Source of the DNA: Allobosea lathyri
Lineage (GTDB): Bacteria; Pseudomonadota; Alphaproteobacteria; Rhizobiales; Beijerinckiaceae
Direction: 5' to 3'
Length of the DNA stretch: 64,000 bases
Assembly (NCBI RefSeq): GCF_900108245.1
Contig: NZ_FNUY01000009.1
Span: forward strand, 1-64,000
Below the pieces are notes generated by a model. The model did no database searches. It was not told the origin of the DNA and was given only the letters and a program-made list of their open reading frames with translations. The position numbers and the translations under genes were made by a program. This document shows positions 25,654 to 35,370 of this stretch, one piece after another (position 1 is the stretch's first letter; the number at the start of each line of letters is the position of its first letter).

Positions 25654-26235
25654 ATGTTGAAGCAGATAAGCTTGATCTTTGCGGTCTCGCTGGCGGTGGG
25701 AGTTGCGGGCTGCGCGACCGATCCGACCGTGACAAGCCGGACAGTTATCGTCGCCGGCGTCGGGCCGGTGGAAATCGAGCAGCTTGATGTCGAGATCGCC
25801 GATGTGAACGCCGCGGAGCGCATGGTGATCGTCCGGCAGGGCCGTCAGACATGGCCTGTCGCGGTGCCCGAGGTGTTTGGCGATCTGCAGAACATCAACG
25901 CCGGTGACAGGGTCCAGATCCGGCGTGTCGAAGGCGTCATCCTTGGTGCCAAGCGCGCCCGGAAGGGTGCCAAGCCGGCAATCGTCTATACCGAGGCGGT
26001 CAGCGGCCCCAGCTTCCAGAACCTGCCCGACAAGTTCGTCGTGCGGACACTGACCTTGACGGCGAGGTTCGAGAGCTTCGATCCGGCGACAGGCATCGTG
26101 AGTTATGTCGGGCCGCTCGGACCCCGGACCCGCACAGTGTCGGATCCCGGCATTCAGGACGGGATCAGGCGCCTGAGGCGCGGCGACATGGTGGAGCTTA
26201 CCTTCGCCGAAGGCTTCCACTTCCAGAAGTATTGA
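25654..26235 (+). CDS. Putative outer-membrane lipoprotein
   Basis: 193 residues. A type II signal peptide (MLKQISLIFAVSLAVGVAGC) places the lipidated Cys at residue 20. The mature part is beta-rich: VTSRTVIVAGVGPVEIEQLDVEIADVNAAERMVIVRQG, VPEVFGDLQNINAGDRVQIRRVEGVILGA, then a second similar segment ending in GDMVELTFAEGFHFQKY. It looks like two small OB- or SH3-like barrels. I do not recognise the family by name. AAAGGGAGAAG precedes ATG 25654. It is monocistronic; about 580 nt without a gene follow. Confidence 0.78.
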   Translation: MLKQISLIFAVSLAVGVAGCATDPTVTSRTVIVAGVGPVEIEQLDVEIADVNAAERMVIVRQGRQTWPVAVPEVFGDLQNINAGDRVQIRRVEGVILGAKRARKGAKPAIVYTEAVSGPSFQNLPDKFVVRTLTLTARFESFDPATGIVSYVGPLGPRTRTVSDPGIQDGIRRLRRGDMVELTFAEGFHFQKY

Positions 26236-26811
26236 GCCCGTCGGCTCTCTGCCGCATGTGGATGGCCAAGCTAGGTGCGAGCTCCAATCCGGAAGGAGGC
26301 GAGCATCGCACCTGGCTGCAGCCAGCGCGCCCGTCAGCGACCGAGACACCGTCGATCGTCGCGCAATGAGGCCTGACATCTGCCTCGCGTCACAACTGGA
26401 TATTCGAAGATTGCCCTAAACGGCCGGTATCCGTTCGGGAATGTGGCTGCCTGCCGCGGGGAGCGGCCGGCATGACAAATAGCTGCCTTGAGGCGAACCA
26501 AGACCCACCAGTGTAGGGAAAGGCGAAGTTTGCCGCACTGGCTGTCAAGCCCCTCCATAACCCATTGAAATACCTGCATTGGGATTTCGGGGTGTTTAAG
26601 CTAAAGTGCCGCAGTTAAGGCGAAGTGCTTCCGCAACCTGGCCATTGCGTACCAATCGAGCGGACCGTGCAGGCTGATCCTCAGCCCGCTTCCGGCAAGA
26701 TCAGCTTCCGAATCTGGCCCGTTCCTGACCTTTTCCAATGTCGGCTTGCGGACAATCTGGCGTCGGTTTCGCGCAGCGATACGCAGCGAAACTCGCGTCG
26801 CATTTGATAGC
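26236..26811. other. 576-nt intergenic region without a supported gene
   Basis: No frame on either strand here has a credible start, ribosome site or domain. The part from about 26600 to 26811 is covered by antisense frames that look like by-products of GC-rich sequence. Local composition is less GC-rich around 26480-26600. It may be decayed coding sequence or the 3' untranslated regions of the lipoprotein and LysR genes; nothing firm can be said. Confidence 0.5.
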
Positions 26812-27735
26812 TTACACAAAGGGCGCCGCCCCGGGGCCGCGCGTTTCCGACGTGGCGCTGAAAATCTGCCGTGCCATCTCGGCAAGATCGGCACATTCGG
26901 CTGCCGATTCATTGTCCCACCACATCGCGCAGAGATTATGCGACGGAATGGCGGGCTCGGGCTCGAGGACGCGCAGATCCAGATCGTGCCCGGAGAGGCG
27001 CAGCATTTCTCTTGGCAGCATCGCCGCGCCGGTGCCGGCATTGGCCAGTCGCGCGATCACTGTCAGCGGGTTGCAGGTGTTCAGCCGGTTGGGCTTCAGG
27101 CCATGGGTGCCGAACCACATCTGAATCGTCGTGAACAGGCCCGATGGCGGGCTGTTGGTGAAGATCGGCAGGTCGACCAGCTTTCCGGGTGTCGCGATGT
27201 CGCCCTCGAAATCAAGGCTCTTGCCGACGACCCAGACCAGGTCGATCAGCCAGAGCGGGGCGATGGTGATGCGCTCATGCACGCGCGGCTGCGACAGGAA
27301 GGCGATATCGATCGAGCGGTCGAGCAGCAATTGTTCGAGTCGCAGGCTGAAATCCACGGTCACGTCGACCTGCAGCGAGGGGCGGCGCGTGGCCAGCGAA
27401 GCCAACAGATCGGGGAGTATTAGCGCCGCGAAGGAATCGGCGGCGCCGATCCGCAGCAGGCTGCGCATCGGCTCGGCGTCCTTCGAGCGACGCTGGACCT
27501 GTTCGGCATGGCTGAGCATGCGCTCGACATCGGCATATATCGCGCTGCCCAGCGTCGTCGGTACCGGCCGGTAGAGCGTGCGGTCGAACAACTCGCCGCC
27601 CAGGATCCGCTCCAGTTCCTTCACCCTGAGGCTCACCGTCGGCTGCGACAGATTGAGATGGGTCGCGGCCGCGCGGAAGCCGCCGAGTCGAGCCACCCAG
27701 TAGAATGCTTCAGCCTGACCGAAGGTATACCGCAT
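26812..27735 (-). CDS. LysR-type transcriptional regulator of the divergent importer-hydrolase operon
   Basis: 307 residues. The N-terminal winged HTH is QAEAFYWVARLGGFRAAATHLNLSQPTVSLRVKELERILGGELFDRT (about 7-55), followed by a periplasmic-binding-like effector domain (about 90-290). It is transcribed away from the operon beginning at 27881, the classic LysR layout, and a CGATAG-N7-CTATCG site lies between them. It probably activates the divergent operon in response to the imported compound or an intermediate. Confidence 0.93.
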   Translation of the reverse strand: MRYTFGQAEAFYWVARLGGFRAAATHLNLSQPTVSLRVKELERILGGELFDRTLYRPVPTTLGSAIYADVERMLSHAEQVQRRSKDAEPMRSLLRIGAADSFAALILPDLLASLATRRPSLQVDVTVDFSLRLEQLLLDRSIDIAFLSQPRVHERITIAPLWLIDLVWVVGKSLDFEGDIATPGKLVDLPIFTNSPPSGLFTTIQMWFGTHGLKPNRLNTCNPLTVIARLANAGTGAAMLPREMLRLSGHDLDLRVLEPEPAIPSHNLCAMWWDNESAAECADLAEMARQIFSATSETRGPGAAPFV

Positions 27736-27745
27736 GCGATAAAGA

Positions 27746-27764
27746 CGATAGCCCGCGACTATCG
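27746..27764. promoter_or_regulatory. LysR-type binding site CGATAG-N7-CTATCG
   Basis: Perfect 6-bp arms separated by 7 nt fit the LysR T-N11-A box (ATAG-N7-CTAT, close to the consensus ATAC-N7-GTAT). It starts 11 nt upstream of the LysR start codon and lies about 117 nt before the binding-protein gene, right for autoregulation and divergent activation. Confidence 0.6.
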
Positions 27765-27880
27765 AGCAGCCAACAGTTCTTATTTTTATTCGGGGCGGAC
27801 GCGATGTTACGCTTTCCGGGTTCAGCGCGACGCCAGCGTCCTACGCTGCAAGGCATTGCCACATAAAAAGGGGATGTTCG

Positions 27881-29440
27881 ATGGCCAGTTTGCCGACAAA
27901 TCGCCGACAGTTTCTTGCGGCCGGCGCAGGCGGCGCTTTCGCGTCGCTGCTTCCCGCCAGCCTGCTCCATGCCCAGCCGACGAACGGCAAGACGCTGACG
28001 ATCGTGCTGCCGAGCAATCCCATCACCATCGACCCCATCAACCAGCTCAATCATGACGCGATGGTGCTGGGCCAGACAGTGTTCGAGAACCTCGTCGAAT
28101 ACGATGCCGACGGCGTGCTGAAGCCGCAGCTCGCCAAGGCGCTGCCGGTGATCTCGGCCGACAAGAAGACCTATACCTTCGAGCTGCGCGATGACGTCAC
28201 GTTCCAGAACGGCAAGAAAATGACCGCCGAGGACGTGAAATACTCCTTCGACTACCTGCTCGACGCCAATAACAAGGCGCTGCGCCGGCCGTTGTTCACG
28301 CGCATCACCAAGGTGACGGTGCTCGATCCCCTGAAGGTCCAGTTCGAGCTTTCGGAACCATATGGCCCGTGGCTCTACTTCCTGACCAAATATATGGGCA
28401 TCTTCCCGGCCGGCTCGCGCAAGGAGCACGGCGACGACTATTTCAAGACGAAGCCGGTCGGCATGGGCACGGGCTTCGGCATGTTCGAGGAGTGGAAGCC
28501 CAACGACTATATCAGCTTCAAGAAGAACCCGAACTACTGGCGCAAGGGCCTGCCCGCCTGGGACCGGCTGGTGGTGAAGATGATCCCGGAGGATGCGACG
28601 CGCGTCGCCTATCTCCTGACCGGCCAGGTCGACATCATCAGCGCGCCGCCGCCGCGCGAGTTCAACCGTCTCAAGACCATGCCTGGGGTCACCGGAGCCT
28701 CGCGCCCGACCTTGGGTGGCGCGCTGCTGATGTTCACCAACAACCTCAAGGCGCCGCTGGACGATGTGAATTTCCGCAAGGCCCTGTCCTGCGCGATCGA
28801 TCGCAAGACGATTGGCGACAAGGTCTATTACGGGTTGCTCGACCCTTCGGCCGTTCCGGCGCCGCCGCGCGGCTACTGGTATGACGCAGCCGCCGACAAG
28901 GAGCTCGGCTTCGATCTCGACCGGGCCAAGGAGTATCTCGCCAAGTCGAAATACCCGACCGGAGCTGAGATCGACATCAGCATCCAAGCCGAGCCCTATC
29001 TGCTCGACACCAAGGATGCGGCCATCTTCCTGCAGGCGCAGCTCGCCAAGATCGGCGTGAAGATCAACCTCAAGGTCTATGAGTTCTCGGTGCTGATCCA
29101 GCAGATCGCGCGTGGCGAACATCAGATGGCGATGCAGGTCTTCATGTCACCGGGCGAGGCCAGCTACCTGATCCAGAACACGCTGACGCCGGGCCAGTTC
29201 CTGTCGAAAAGTACAGGCTACGACAATCCCGAACTCAATGCGCTGATGGTCACAGCCTTCGCCGAGACCGAGCAGGCGAAGATCAAGGAGGTCTATGGCA
29301 AGATCCAAGCGATCATCGCCCGCGACGCGCCGCTTGGGGTGCTCGGCTATGTCCATGCCTCGAACCTGTGGCGCGACAGCGTCAAGGATTTCAAGGTCAA
29401 CCAGGCGCTGACCATCAGCGTCGGCGAGGTGAAGGTCTAG
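27881..29440 (+). CDS. Dipeptide/oligopeptide-type ABC importer binding protein (family 5)
   Basis: 519-residue extracytoplasmic solute-binding protein. A twin-arginine signal (NRRQFLAAGAGGAFASLLP) ends near LLHAQP. The family-5 core follows: IDPINQLNHDAMVLGQTVFENLVEYDADG, LAKALPVISADKKTYTFELRDDVTFQNGKKMTAEDVKYSFDY, NYWRKGLPAWDRLVVKMIPED and DVNFRKALSCAIDRKTIGDKVYYG. Ligands of this family range from peptides to opines and glutathione. The nearby HyuA/HyuB and aldolase genes point to a cyclic amide or modified amino acid. First gene of the operon. Confidence 0.93.
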   Translation: MASLPTNRRQFLAAGAGGAFASLLPASLLHAQPTNGKTLTIVLPSNPITIDPINQLNHDAMVLGQTVFENLVEYDADGVLKPQLAKALPVISADKKTYTFELRDDVTFQNGKKMTAEDVKYSFDYLLDANNKALRRPLFTRITKVTVLDPLKVQFELSEPYGPWLYFLTKYMGIFPAGSRKEHGDDYFKTKPVGMGTGFGMFEEWKPNDYISFKKNPNYWRKGLPAWDRLVVKMIPEDATRVAYLLTGQVDIISAPPPREFNRLKTMPGVTGASRPTLGGALLMFTNNLKAPLDDVNFRKALSCAIDRKTIGDKVYYGLLDPSAVPAPPRGYWYDAAADKELGFDLDRAKEYLAKSKYPTGAEIDISIQAEPYLLDTKDAAIFLQAQLAKIGVKINLKVYEFSVLIQQIARGEHQMAMQVFMSPGEASYLIQNTLTPGQFLSKSTGYDNPELNALMVTAFAETEQAKIKEVYGKIQAIIARDAPLGVLGYVHASNLWRDSVKDFKVNQALTISVGEVKV

Positions 29441-29455
29441 CGTCGCCGATACCCC

Positions 29456-29547
29456 CGTCATCCCGGCCGTAAGCGAAGCGGAGATCCGGGATCCATCGGA
29501 GAGCGCGCCGCCTTTCGATTGGATCCCGGGTCAAGCCCGGGATGACG
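29456..29547. repeat. Intergenic palindromic repeat (GGATCC-type), copy 5
   Basis: CGTCATCCCGGCCG and GATCCGGGATCCATCG on the left pair with CGATTGGATCCCGGGTC and GCCCGGGATGACG on the right. It sits inside the operon, between the binding protein and first permease genes, where it could lower downstream expression or stabilise the upstream mRNA so that the binding protein is made in excess. Confidence 0.85.
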
Positions 29548-29607
29548 CGGTGGTTTAAGCGAACAATCTGACAGCCGCAGATCACCAAGCTCCAGGACCG
29601 CCCGCCC

Positions 29608-30552
29608 ATGCTCCGCCTGATCGCCGGCCGGATCGTTTCGTCCATCGGCACCCTTCTCTTCGTCGGGTTTGCGCTGTTTGCGCTCACGCGCTCCGGTCCG
29701 GGTTCTCCCGCCCGGATCGTGCTGGGCGCCGACGCGACCGCGGAGCAGATCGCGCAGTTCGAGCAGGCCAACGGGCTCGATAGGCCCTTCGTGGCGCAAT
29801 ACGGCTCCTGGCTATCCGACATCCTCCATGGCGATTTCGGCAGGTCATTCGTCACCGGCCGCGACGTCGCGGTCGAGATCTTCAATTCGCTGCCCGTCAC
29901 CTTGTCGATCGTGCTGTTCGCCTTCGCGATAGCCGTCGGCTTCGGTGTCGGCATCGGCATACTAGCCGCCCTGAGACCGGGCGGCGTGTTCGATCGCGTC
30001 TCCCGCTTCGCCTCGGTGGTCGGGCTCTCGATCCCCGCCTTCTGGCTCGGAATCGTGCTGATCCGCTTTATTGCTGTCGATCTGCGCTGGCTGCCGCCGG
30101 GCGGTTATGTGCCGCTCTCGGCGGGCCTGAGCGCCCATCTGAAGACCATCCTGATGCCGGCAGTGTCGCTTGCGATCTATTATGTCGCCGTGCTCGCACG
30201 GATGACGCAGGCCAGTCTGCAGGAGACGTTGCGCGGCGATTATGTCCGCACCGCCCGCGCGATGGGCCTCTCATCCCGCCAGGTCGTGCTCTATGCGCTG
30301 GTCAATGCGCTGCCGCCGGTGATCAATCTCGCGGCGCTGTCCTTCGGCTACATGTTCGGCTGGGCGCTGATCATCGAGCAGGTATTCAACGTTCCCGGCC
30401 TGTCGCGCGCGCTGCTCAATGCGATCTCCCAGCGCGACTTCCTGCTGCTGCAGGGCATCGTCTTCCTCTTCACCGTCATCTTCGTCGTCGCCAATCTCGC
30501 TGCCGACCTCGTGAACCGCGTACTCGATCCGCGCCAGCGGGTGGCGGCATGA
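29608..30552 (+). CDS. Peptide-type ABC importer permease (DppB-like)
   Basis: 314-residue permease: N-terminal membrane helix, the periplasmic stretch typical of DppB/OppB (GPGSPARIVLGADATAEQIAQFEQANGLDRPFVAQYGSWLSDILHGDFGRSF), about five more spans and the EAA loop TARAMGLSSRQVVLYALVNALPP. The 3' end overlaps the next permease by 4 nt. Confidence 0.94.
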   Translation: MLRLIAGRIVSSIGTLLFVGFALFALTRSGPGSPARIVLGADATAEQIAQFEQANGLDRPFVAQYGSWLSDILHGDFGRSFVTGRDVAVEIFNSLPVTLSIVLFAFAIAVGFGVGIGILAALRPGGVFDRVSRFASVVGLSIPAFWLGIVLIRFIAVDLRWLPPGGYVPLSAGLSAHLKTILMPAVSLAIYYVAVLARMTQASLQETLRGDYVRTARAMGLSSRQVVLYALVNALPPVINLAALSFGYMFGWALIIEQVFNVPGLSRALLNAISQRDFLLLQGIVFLFTVIFVVANLAADLVNRVLDPRQRVAA

Positions 30553-31433
30553 CGCGTTTCTCGCACGCGCTGCGTGGCATCGGCTGGACCGGCTGGCTTG
30601 GCGGCGCGATCGTCGTGCTGATGCTGGCGGCGGCGATCTTCGCGCCACTGATCGCACCCTTTGATCCGGTCGCTCTCAGCATCGAGGACCGCTTGCTGCC
30701 GCCCGATGTCGCGCATTGGCTCGGCACCGACCAGGCGGGGCGCGATGTGCTCAGCCGGGTCATTTACGGCGCCCGCGCCTCGCTTGCGGTCGGCATCGGG
30801 GCGGTGGTGATCGGTGCGTTGATCGGCGTCTCAGCCGGGCTCTTTGCCGCCTATAAGGGCGGTCTTGGCGATCAGCTGGTGATGCGGATCGTCGATGGCG
30901 TGGCCTCGATCCCGCTGCTGGTCTGGGCGATCGCGATCGTCGGCATCTTCGGCGTCGGGCCGGTGCGCGTCGGGCCGCTGCTGCTCCCCAACGAGGTCAA
31001 GATCGTCCTGCTGGTCGGCGTATTGTTCTCGCCGGTCTTCGCCCGCGTCACCTATGCGGTGGCAAGCCGCATCGTCGGAGCCGATTATGTCCGGGCGCGC
31101 TATCTCCAGGGCGCGGGGCATTGGGAGATCGTCGCCGGCGACATCCTGCCCAACTGCCTGTCGCCTATCATCGTTCAGGCGACCCTGCTCGTCGCGATCG
31201 GCATCGTCGTCGAGGCCTCCGTCAGCTTCGTGGGGCTCGGCGTCCAGCCTCCCCAGGCCAGCTGGGGTTCGATGCTCTCGGATGCGCGCAACGCGATCTA
31301 TTCCGGGGAATGGTGGCTGCCGGTGTTCCCGGGCCTGGCCATCTCGATCACAGTGATCGGCTTCAATCTGCTCGGCGATGCCGTGCGGGACCTGTTCGAT
31401 CCGCGCAGCGAAACCAGGACCCTCGTCGCATGA
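30549..31433 (+). CDS. Peptide-type ABC importer permease (DppC-like)
   Basis: 294 residues. LIAPFDPVALSIEDRLLPPDVAHWLGTDQAGRDVLSRVIYGARASLAVG is the hallmark N-terminal segment of DppC/OppC permeases, and RARYLQGAGHWEIVAGDILPNCLSPI is the EAA loop that meets the ATPases. It overlaps the preceding permease and the following ATPase by 4 nt each. Confidence 0.94.
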   Translation: MTRFSHALRGIGWTGWLGGAIVVLMLAAAIFAPLIAPFDPVALSIEDRLLPPDVAHWLGTDQAGRDVLSRVIYGARASLAVGIGAVVIGALIGVSAGLFAAYKGGLGDQLVMRIVDGVASIPLLVWAIAIVGIFGVGPVRVGPLLLPNEVKIVLLVGVLFSPVFARVTYAVASRIVGADYVRARYLQGAGHWEIVAGDILPNCLSPIIVQATLLVAIGIVVEASVSFVGLGVQPPQASWGSMLSDARNAIYSGEWWLPVFPGLAISITVIGFNLLGDAVRDLFDPRSETRTLVA

Positions 31434-32413
31434 GTGCCGCTCGTCGCATGAACGGCGCCCTGCTCAGCATCGAGGGCTTGCGGGTCGGCTTCCGCAATGC
31501 CTCGGGCGGCGTCATCGAGGCCGTGCGTGGCGTCGATTTCGCCGTCGCTGCCGGTGAGGCGGTGGGCGTCGTCGGAGAATCCGGTTCCGGCAAGAGCCTG
31601 ACAATGCTCGCGGTGATGCGACTGCTGGGCGCGCCCGCCCGCACGACCGGCGGACGCGTGATGTTCGACGGGCAGGATCTGCTTGATGTCGACGAGGCCC
31701 GCATGCGCGCCATCCGTGGCCGCGACATCGCGATGGTCTTCCAGGACCCGCAGAGTTCGCTCAACCCGGCACTGACGATCGGCCGGCAGATCACCGATGT
31801 CGTACGGGCGCATCGGCGGGTGTCCGCAGGCGAGGCCCGCCGCATCGCAGGCGAGTCGCTGGAACGCGTCGGCGTTCGCGAGGCAGGCAAGCGCCTCGAT
31901 GCCTACCCGCATGAGTTCTCCGGCGGCATGCGCCAGCGCGCGTTGATCGCCATGGCGATCGCCTGCCGGCCGCGTCTGCTCATTGCCGATGAGCCGACGA
32001 CGGCGCTGGACGTTACGGTGCAGGCCCAGATCGTCGACCTCATCGCCGAACTCCGCCGCGATCTCGGCATCGCGGTGCTCTTCATCTCGCACAACCTCCA
32101 GCTCGTTGCCGAGATCGTCGACCGCGTCGTGGTGATGTATGGCGGCAAGGTCGTCGAGGACGGGCCGGTGGAGGCGATCGAGCTCAGCCCGCGCCATCCC
32201 TATACCGGCCTGCTGCAGGCTTGCGTGCCGAGCCTGACCGCACCGGTCGGCCCGCTGGTGGCAATCGAAGGTGCGCCGCCGCGCCTGGGCCGCATGCCGC
32301 AGGGTTGTCCGTTCTCGCCGCGCTGCCCGCGTGTCGTCGCGCGCTGCGAGCTCGAGATGCCGGCACTGCTGACCGAGGGCGAACGCCGCTTCGCCTGCTG
32401 GAGGCCGCTATGA
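31430..32413 (+). CDS. Peptide-type ABC importer ATPase 1 (DppD-like)
   Basis: 327 residues: Walker A VVGESGSGKSLT, Q-loop VFQDPQSSLNPALTIG, signature FSGGMRQRALIAMAIACRP, Walker B LLIADEPTTALD and switch His in FISHNLQLV. The C-terminal oligopeptide/dipeptide extension has the cysteine-rich iron-sulfur-like motif CPFSPRCPRVVARC found in many DppD/OppD proteins. ATG 31430 overlaps the upstream stop, the better choice; ATG 31448 is possible. Overlaps the next ATPase by 4 nt. Confidence 0.95.
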   Translation: MSAARRMNGALLSIEGLRVGFRNASGGVIEAVRGVDFAVAAGEAVGVVGESGSGKSLTMLAVMRLLGAPARTTGGRVMFDGQDLLDVDEARMRAIRGRDIAMVFQDPQSSLNPALTIGRQITDVVRAHRRVSAGEARRIAGESLERVGVREAGKRLDAYPHEFSGGMRQRALIAMAIACRPRLLIADEPTTALDVTVQAQIVDLIAELRRDLGIAVLFISHNLQLVAEIVDRVVVMYGGKVVEDGPVEAIELSPRHPYTGLLQACVPSLTAPVGPLVAIEGAPPRLGRMPQGCPFSPRCPRVVARCELEMPALLTEGERRFACWRPL

Positions 32414-33264
32414 GCGGGCCGATCCTCTCCCTTCGCGGCGTCACGAAATCCTACGCGCAGGGCAATGCGTTCGATCGGCTGCTCGGCCGCGACACGCGCT
32501 TCGTCGCGCTCGACGGCATCTCGCTGGAGGTCGCGCGCGGCGATATCGTCGGCATCGTCGGCGAGAGCGGCTCGGGCAAGTCGACGCTTGCGAACATCGC
32601 GGTCGGGCTGACGAAACCGACATCGGGCGACGTGCTGCTCGATGGCGAGCCATTGTCCGTCTTGATGCGCGACCATGCCGGCCCCTGGCGCCGCCGCGTC
32701 CAGATGGCCTTCCAGGATTCCAGCAGCGCGCTCAACCCTCGCAAGACCGTAAGCCGTTGCCTGACCGAGACACTGGCGCTGCGCGGCGTGCCGCGCGAGC
32801 AGCGAGAGACCGAGGCTCTGGCGATGCTCGAACTCGTCGGGCTCGGCGCCGAACTGGCGCCCCGGCTGCCGCATGAACTCTCCGGCGGCCAGCGCCAGCG
32901 CATCGGGTTGGCAAGAGCGCTGGCGATGAAGCCCGACATTCTCATCGCTGACGAGCCTGTATCCTCTTTGGACGTCTCGCTGCAGGCACAGGTGATCAAC
33001 CTGCTCAGCCGGTTGACGCGCGAGCTTGGCCTGACCCTGCTCTTCATCAGCCACGATCTCGCACTGGTCCGGACGCTGTGCTCGCGCATCATCGTGATGT
33101 GCAAGGGTGAGATCGTCGAGCAGGGCGCCTGCCTCGACGTGCTCGATCGACCGAGCCACCCCTACACCCAGCTTCTGATCGCGGCCGTGCCGAAGGGCAT
33201 CGCCGGCCGCCGCAAGCCGACCTCCGCTCCATCCCGAGGCCACGCGCAAGACAGCGTCGGCTGA
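32410..33264 (+). CDS. Peptide-type ABC importer ATPase 2 (DppF-like)
   Basis: 284 residues: Walker A IVGESGSGKSTL, signature LSGGQRQRIGLARAL, Walker B ILIADEPVSSLD and switch His in FISHDLALVRTL. A short C-terminal extension (HPYTQLLIAAVPKG) is typical. Partner of the preceding ATPase, forming the heterodimer that powers the importer. HyuA starts 33 nt downstream. Confidence 0.95.
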   Translation: MSGPILSLRGVTKSYAQGNAFDRLLGRDTRFVALDGISLEVARGDIVGIVGESGSGKSTLANIAVGLTKPTSGDVLLDGEPLSVLMRDHAGPWRRRVQMAFQDSSSALNPRKTVSRCLTETLALRGVPREQRETEALAMLELVGLGAELAPRLPHELSGGQRQRIGLARALAMKPDILIADEPVSSLDVSLQAQVINLLSRLTRELGLTLLFISHDLALVRTLCSRIIVMCKGEIVEQGACLDVLDRPSHPYTQLLIAAVPKGIAGRRKPTSAPSRGHAQDSVG

Positions 33265-33297
33265 CCGCCGTTCTTCAAACCACGAGACGAAAACGCC

Positions 33298-35370
33298 ATG
33301 GTGCAACACAGCTACAGGATCGGCATCGATATCGGGGGCACCTTCACCGATATCGTCGTCGCCCGCGACGACGGGCTGATCGAAACGCGAAAGGTGCCTT
33401 CGACGCCTGACGATTACAGCCGCGGAATCGCCCAGGCGCTCAAGGCGTTGGTCCAAGAGTATTCGACGACGCCAGACCGCATCACCGGCATCGTCCATGC
33501 GACCACGGTCGCGACCAATGCGATCCTGGAATACAAGGGCGCGCGCACCGGGCTTCTGACGACCGAAGGGTTTCGCGACGTGCTCGAGATGCGTCGCCTG
33601 CGCATTCCCGTGCTCTACGACCTGCAATACGACAAGCCCAAGCCGCTGGCCGCGCGGCATCTGCGGCTCGAAGTCAGAGAACGGCTCGGGCCGGATGGCA
33701 CAGTGCGCATACCGCTCAACGAGGCCGACGTCCGCGAAGCCGCGCGCCGCTTTCGCGAGGACAAGGTCGAGGCGGTCGCGATCAGCTTCCTGCACGCCTA
33801 TGCCAATCCCGACCACGAGATCGCGGCCGAGGCCATCCTGCGCGAGGAACTCGACGAGAGCGTCTATACCTGCCGCGGCTCGGAAATTCTGCCGGAGATC
33901 CGCGAATATGAACGCACCTCGACCGTCGTCGTAAACGCCTATATCGGCCCGGTGGTACGCAACTACGCGGCGGCGCTGACGACGCGCCTCGCCTCGATCG
34001 GCGTCACCTGTCCAGTCGAGATGATGCATTCGGGCGGTGGCATCATGCGCTTGGGCTCGGCGGTGAAGCGCGCGGCCTCGCTGGTCGAATCCGGGCCGGC
34101 GGCCGGCGTCATCGCCTGCGCAAGGCTGGTCTCAGGGAGTAACGAGCCGAGCATCATCTCCTTCGACATGGGTGGCACCACCGCCAAGGCCGCGCTGATC
34201 GAGGATGGCGAGCCCGCCCGCACCACCGAATACGAGGTCGGAGCCGGTATCAATCTCTCCAGCAAGCTGGTGAAGGGTGGCGGATACCCGATCAAGATGC
34301 CCTTCATCGACGTCTCCGAGATCGGCGCCGGCGGCGGCAGCATCGTGGCGATCGACAAGATGAACCAGGTTTCCGTCGGTCCCCAGAGCGCGGGCGCTTA
34401 TCCCGGACCGGTCTGCTACGGGCTCGGCGGCAGACAGGCGACCCTGACCGACGCCTTCCTGACCCTTGGTTACATCAACGATGTCGCACTCGCCGGTGGG
34501 ACTTTTCCGCTGCAGGCCGACGCTGGCCGCGCGGCGCTGAACGACCAGGTTGCCCGACCGCTCGGCCTCGACCTGACCAAGACGGCGCGCGGCGTGCTGA
34601 CGCTGGCCGTCACTACGATGACGCGGGCAGTGAAAGCCGTCTCGACCTATCGCGGCCGCGACCCGCGCCATTCGACGCTGGTCGCCTTCGGCGGCAACGG
34701 CCCGGTCGTGGCTGCCGAAGTCGCCAAGGCGCTCGGTATCAGGCGGGTGGTCGTCCCGCGCGCGGCCGGCGTGTTCAGCGCGCTGGGACTGCTGCGCTCG
34801 GATGTCGAGCAGGAGTTCGTGCGGCCCTCGCGCCGCCGAGCCGGTGAGCTCGACGATGCCGGGCTGGCCGAGCTCTACGGCCAGCTGACCGAGGATGCCC
34901 GCCGGGTTCTGACGCTCGAAGGCTATGAGCTGTCGGGCGCGGAATTCCGGTACGCCGCCGATCTGCGCTATGTCGGGCAGGCCTATGAACTGACCGTCCC
35001 GGCGCGGCGCCTCGTCTTCGAGGAACTGGCGGAGCTGTTTCATCTCGAGCACGAGCGCACCTATGGCCACCGTTCGCAGAAGGACCAGGTCCATCTCATC
35101 AATGCGCGGCTCACCGTGCGGCTGCCGCTGGTGGCGCCGCCGCAGAGATTCGGCGCAGCGCCGCCGCAACGCCGCGTCGACCGGCAGGTTTCCTTCGAGG
35201 AAACCGGCACGGCCTCAATCGCGGTGATCGGCCGCGCCGATCTCGATGCATCGCCGCGACGCGGCCCCTTCGTCATCGAGGAATATGACTGCACCTGCGT
35301 CATCGGGCCGGGCCAGACCGCCCGCCTCGACGATGCCGGCAACATCGACATCGCGTTGGAGGCCGCATGA
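33298..35370 (+). CDS. hyuA: Hydantoinase/oxoprolinase A subunit (HyuA-like)
   Basis: 690-residue ASKHA-fold ATPase subunit. N-terminal RIGIDIGGTFTDIVVARDDG and internal FDMGGTTAKAALIEDG bind the ATP phosphates. Other landmarks are HATTVATNAILEYKGARTGLLTTEGFRDVLEMRR, EYERTSTVVVNAYIGPVV, GGGIM, GAGGGSIVAID, GPVCYGLGGRQATLTDA and FGGNGP. With HyuB it makes an ATP-dependent amidohydrolase of the 5-oxoprolinase/N-methylhydantoinase type or a carboxylase of the acetone/acetophenone type. The choice cannot be made from sequence, though the amino-acid aldolase downstream favours an amide ring. Overlaps hyuB by 4 nt. Confidence 0.93.
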   Translation: MVQHSYRIGIDIGGTFTDIVVARDDGLIETRKVPSTPDDYSRGIAQALKALVQEYSTTPDRITGIVHATTVATNAILEYKGARTGLLTTEGFRDVLEMRRLRIPVLYDLQYDKPKPLAARHLRLEVRERLGPDGTVRIPLNEADVREAARRFREDKVEAVAISFLHAYANPDHEIAAEAILREELDESVYTCRGSEILPEIREYERTSTVVVNAYIGPVVRNYAAALTTRLASIGVTCPVEMMHSGGGIMRLGSAVKRAASLVESGPAAGVIACARLVSGSNEPSIISFDMGGTTAKAALIEDGEPARTTEYEVGAGINLSSKLVKGGGYPIKMPFIDVSEIGAGGGSIVAIDKMNQVSVGPQSAGAYPGPVCYGLGGRQATLTDAFLTLGYINDVALAGGTFPLQADAGRAALNDQVARPLGLDLTKTARGVLTLAVTTMTRAVKAVSTYRGRDPRHSTLVAFGGNGPVVAAEVAKALGIRRVVVPRAAGVFSALGLLRSDVEQEFVRPSRRRAGELDDAGLAELYGQLTEDARRVLTLEGYELSGAEFRYAADLRYVGQAYELTVPARRLVFEELAELFHLEHERTYGHRSQKDQVHLINARLTVRLPLVAPPQRFGAAPPQRRVDRQVSFEETGTASIAVIGRADLDASPRRGPFVIEEYDCTCVIGPGQTARLDDAGNIDIALEAA

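Noticed and set aside
32200-34029. 609-codon frame on the - strand across the DppF-like and HyuA genes
   Set aside because: Antisense to two canonical genes; composition typical of shadow frames.
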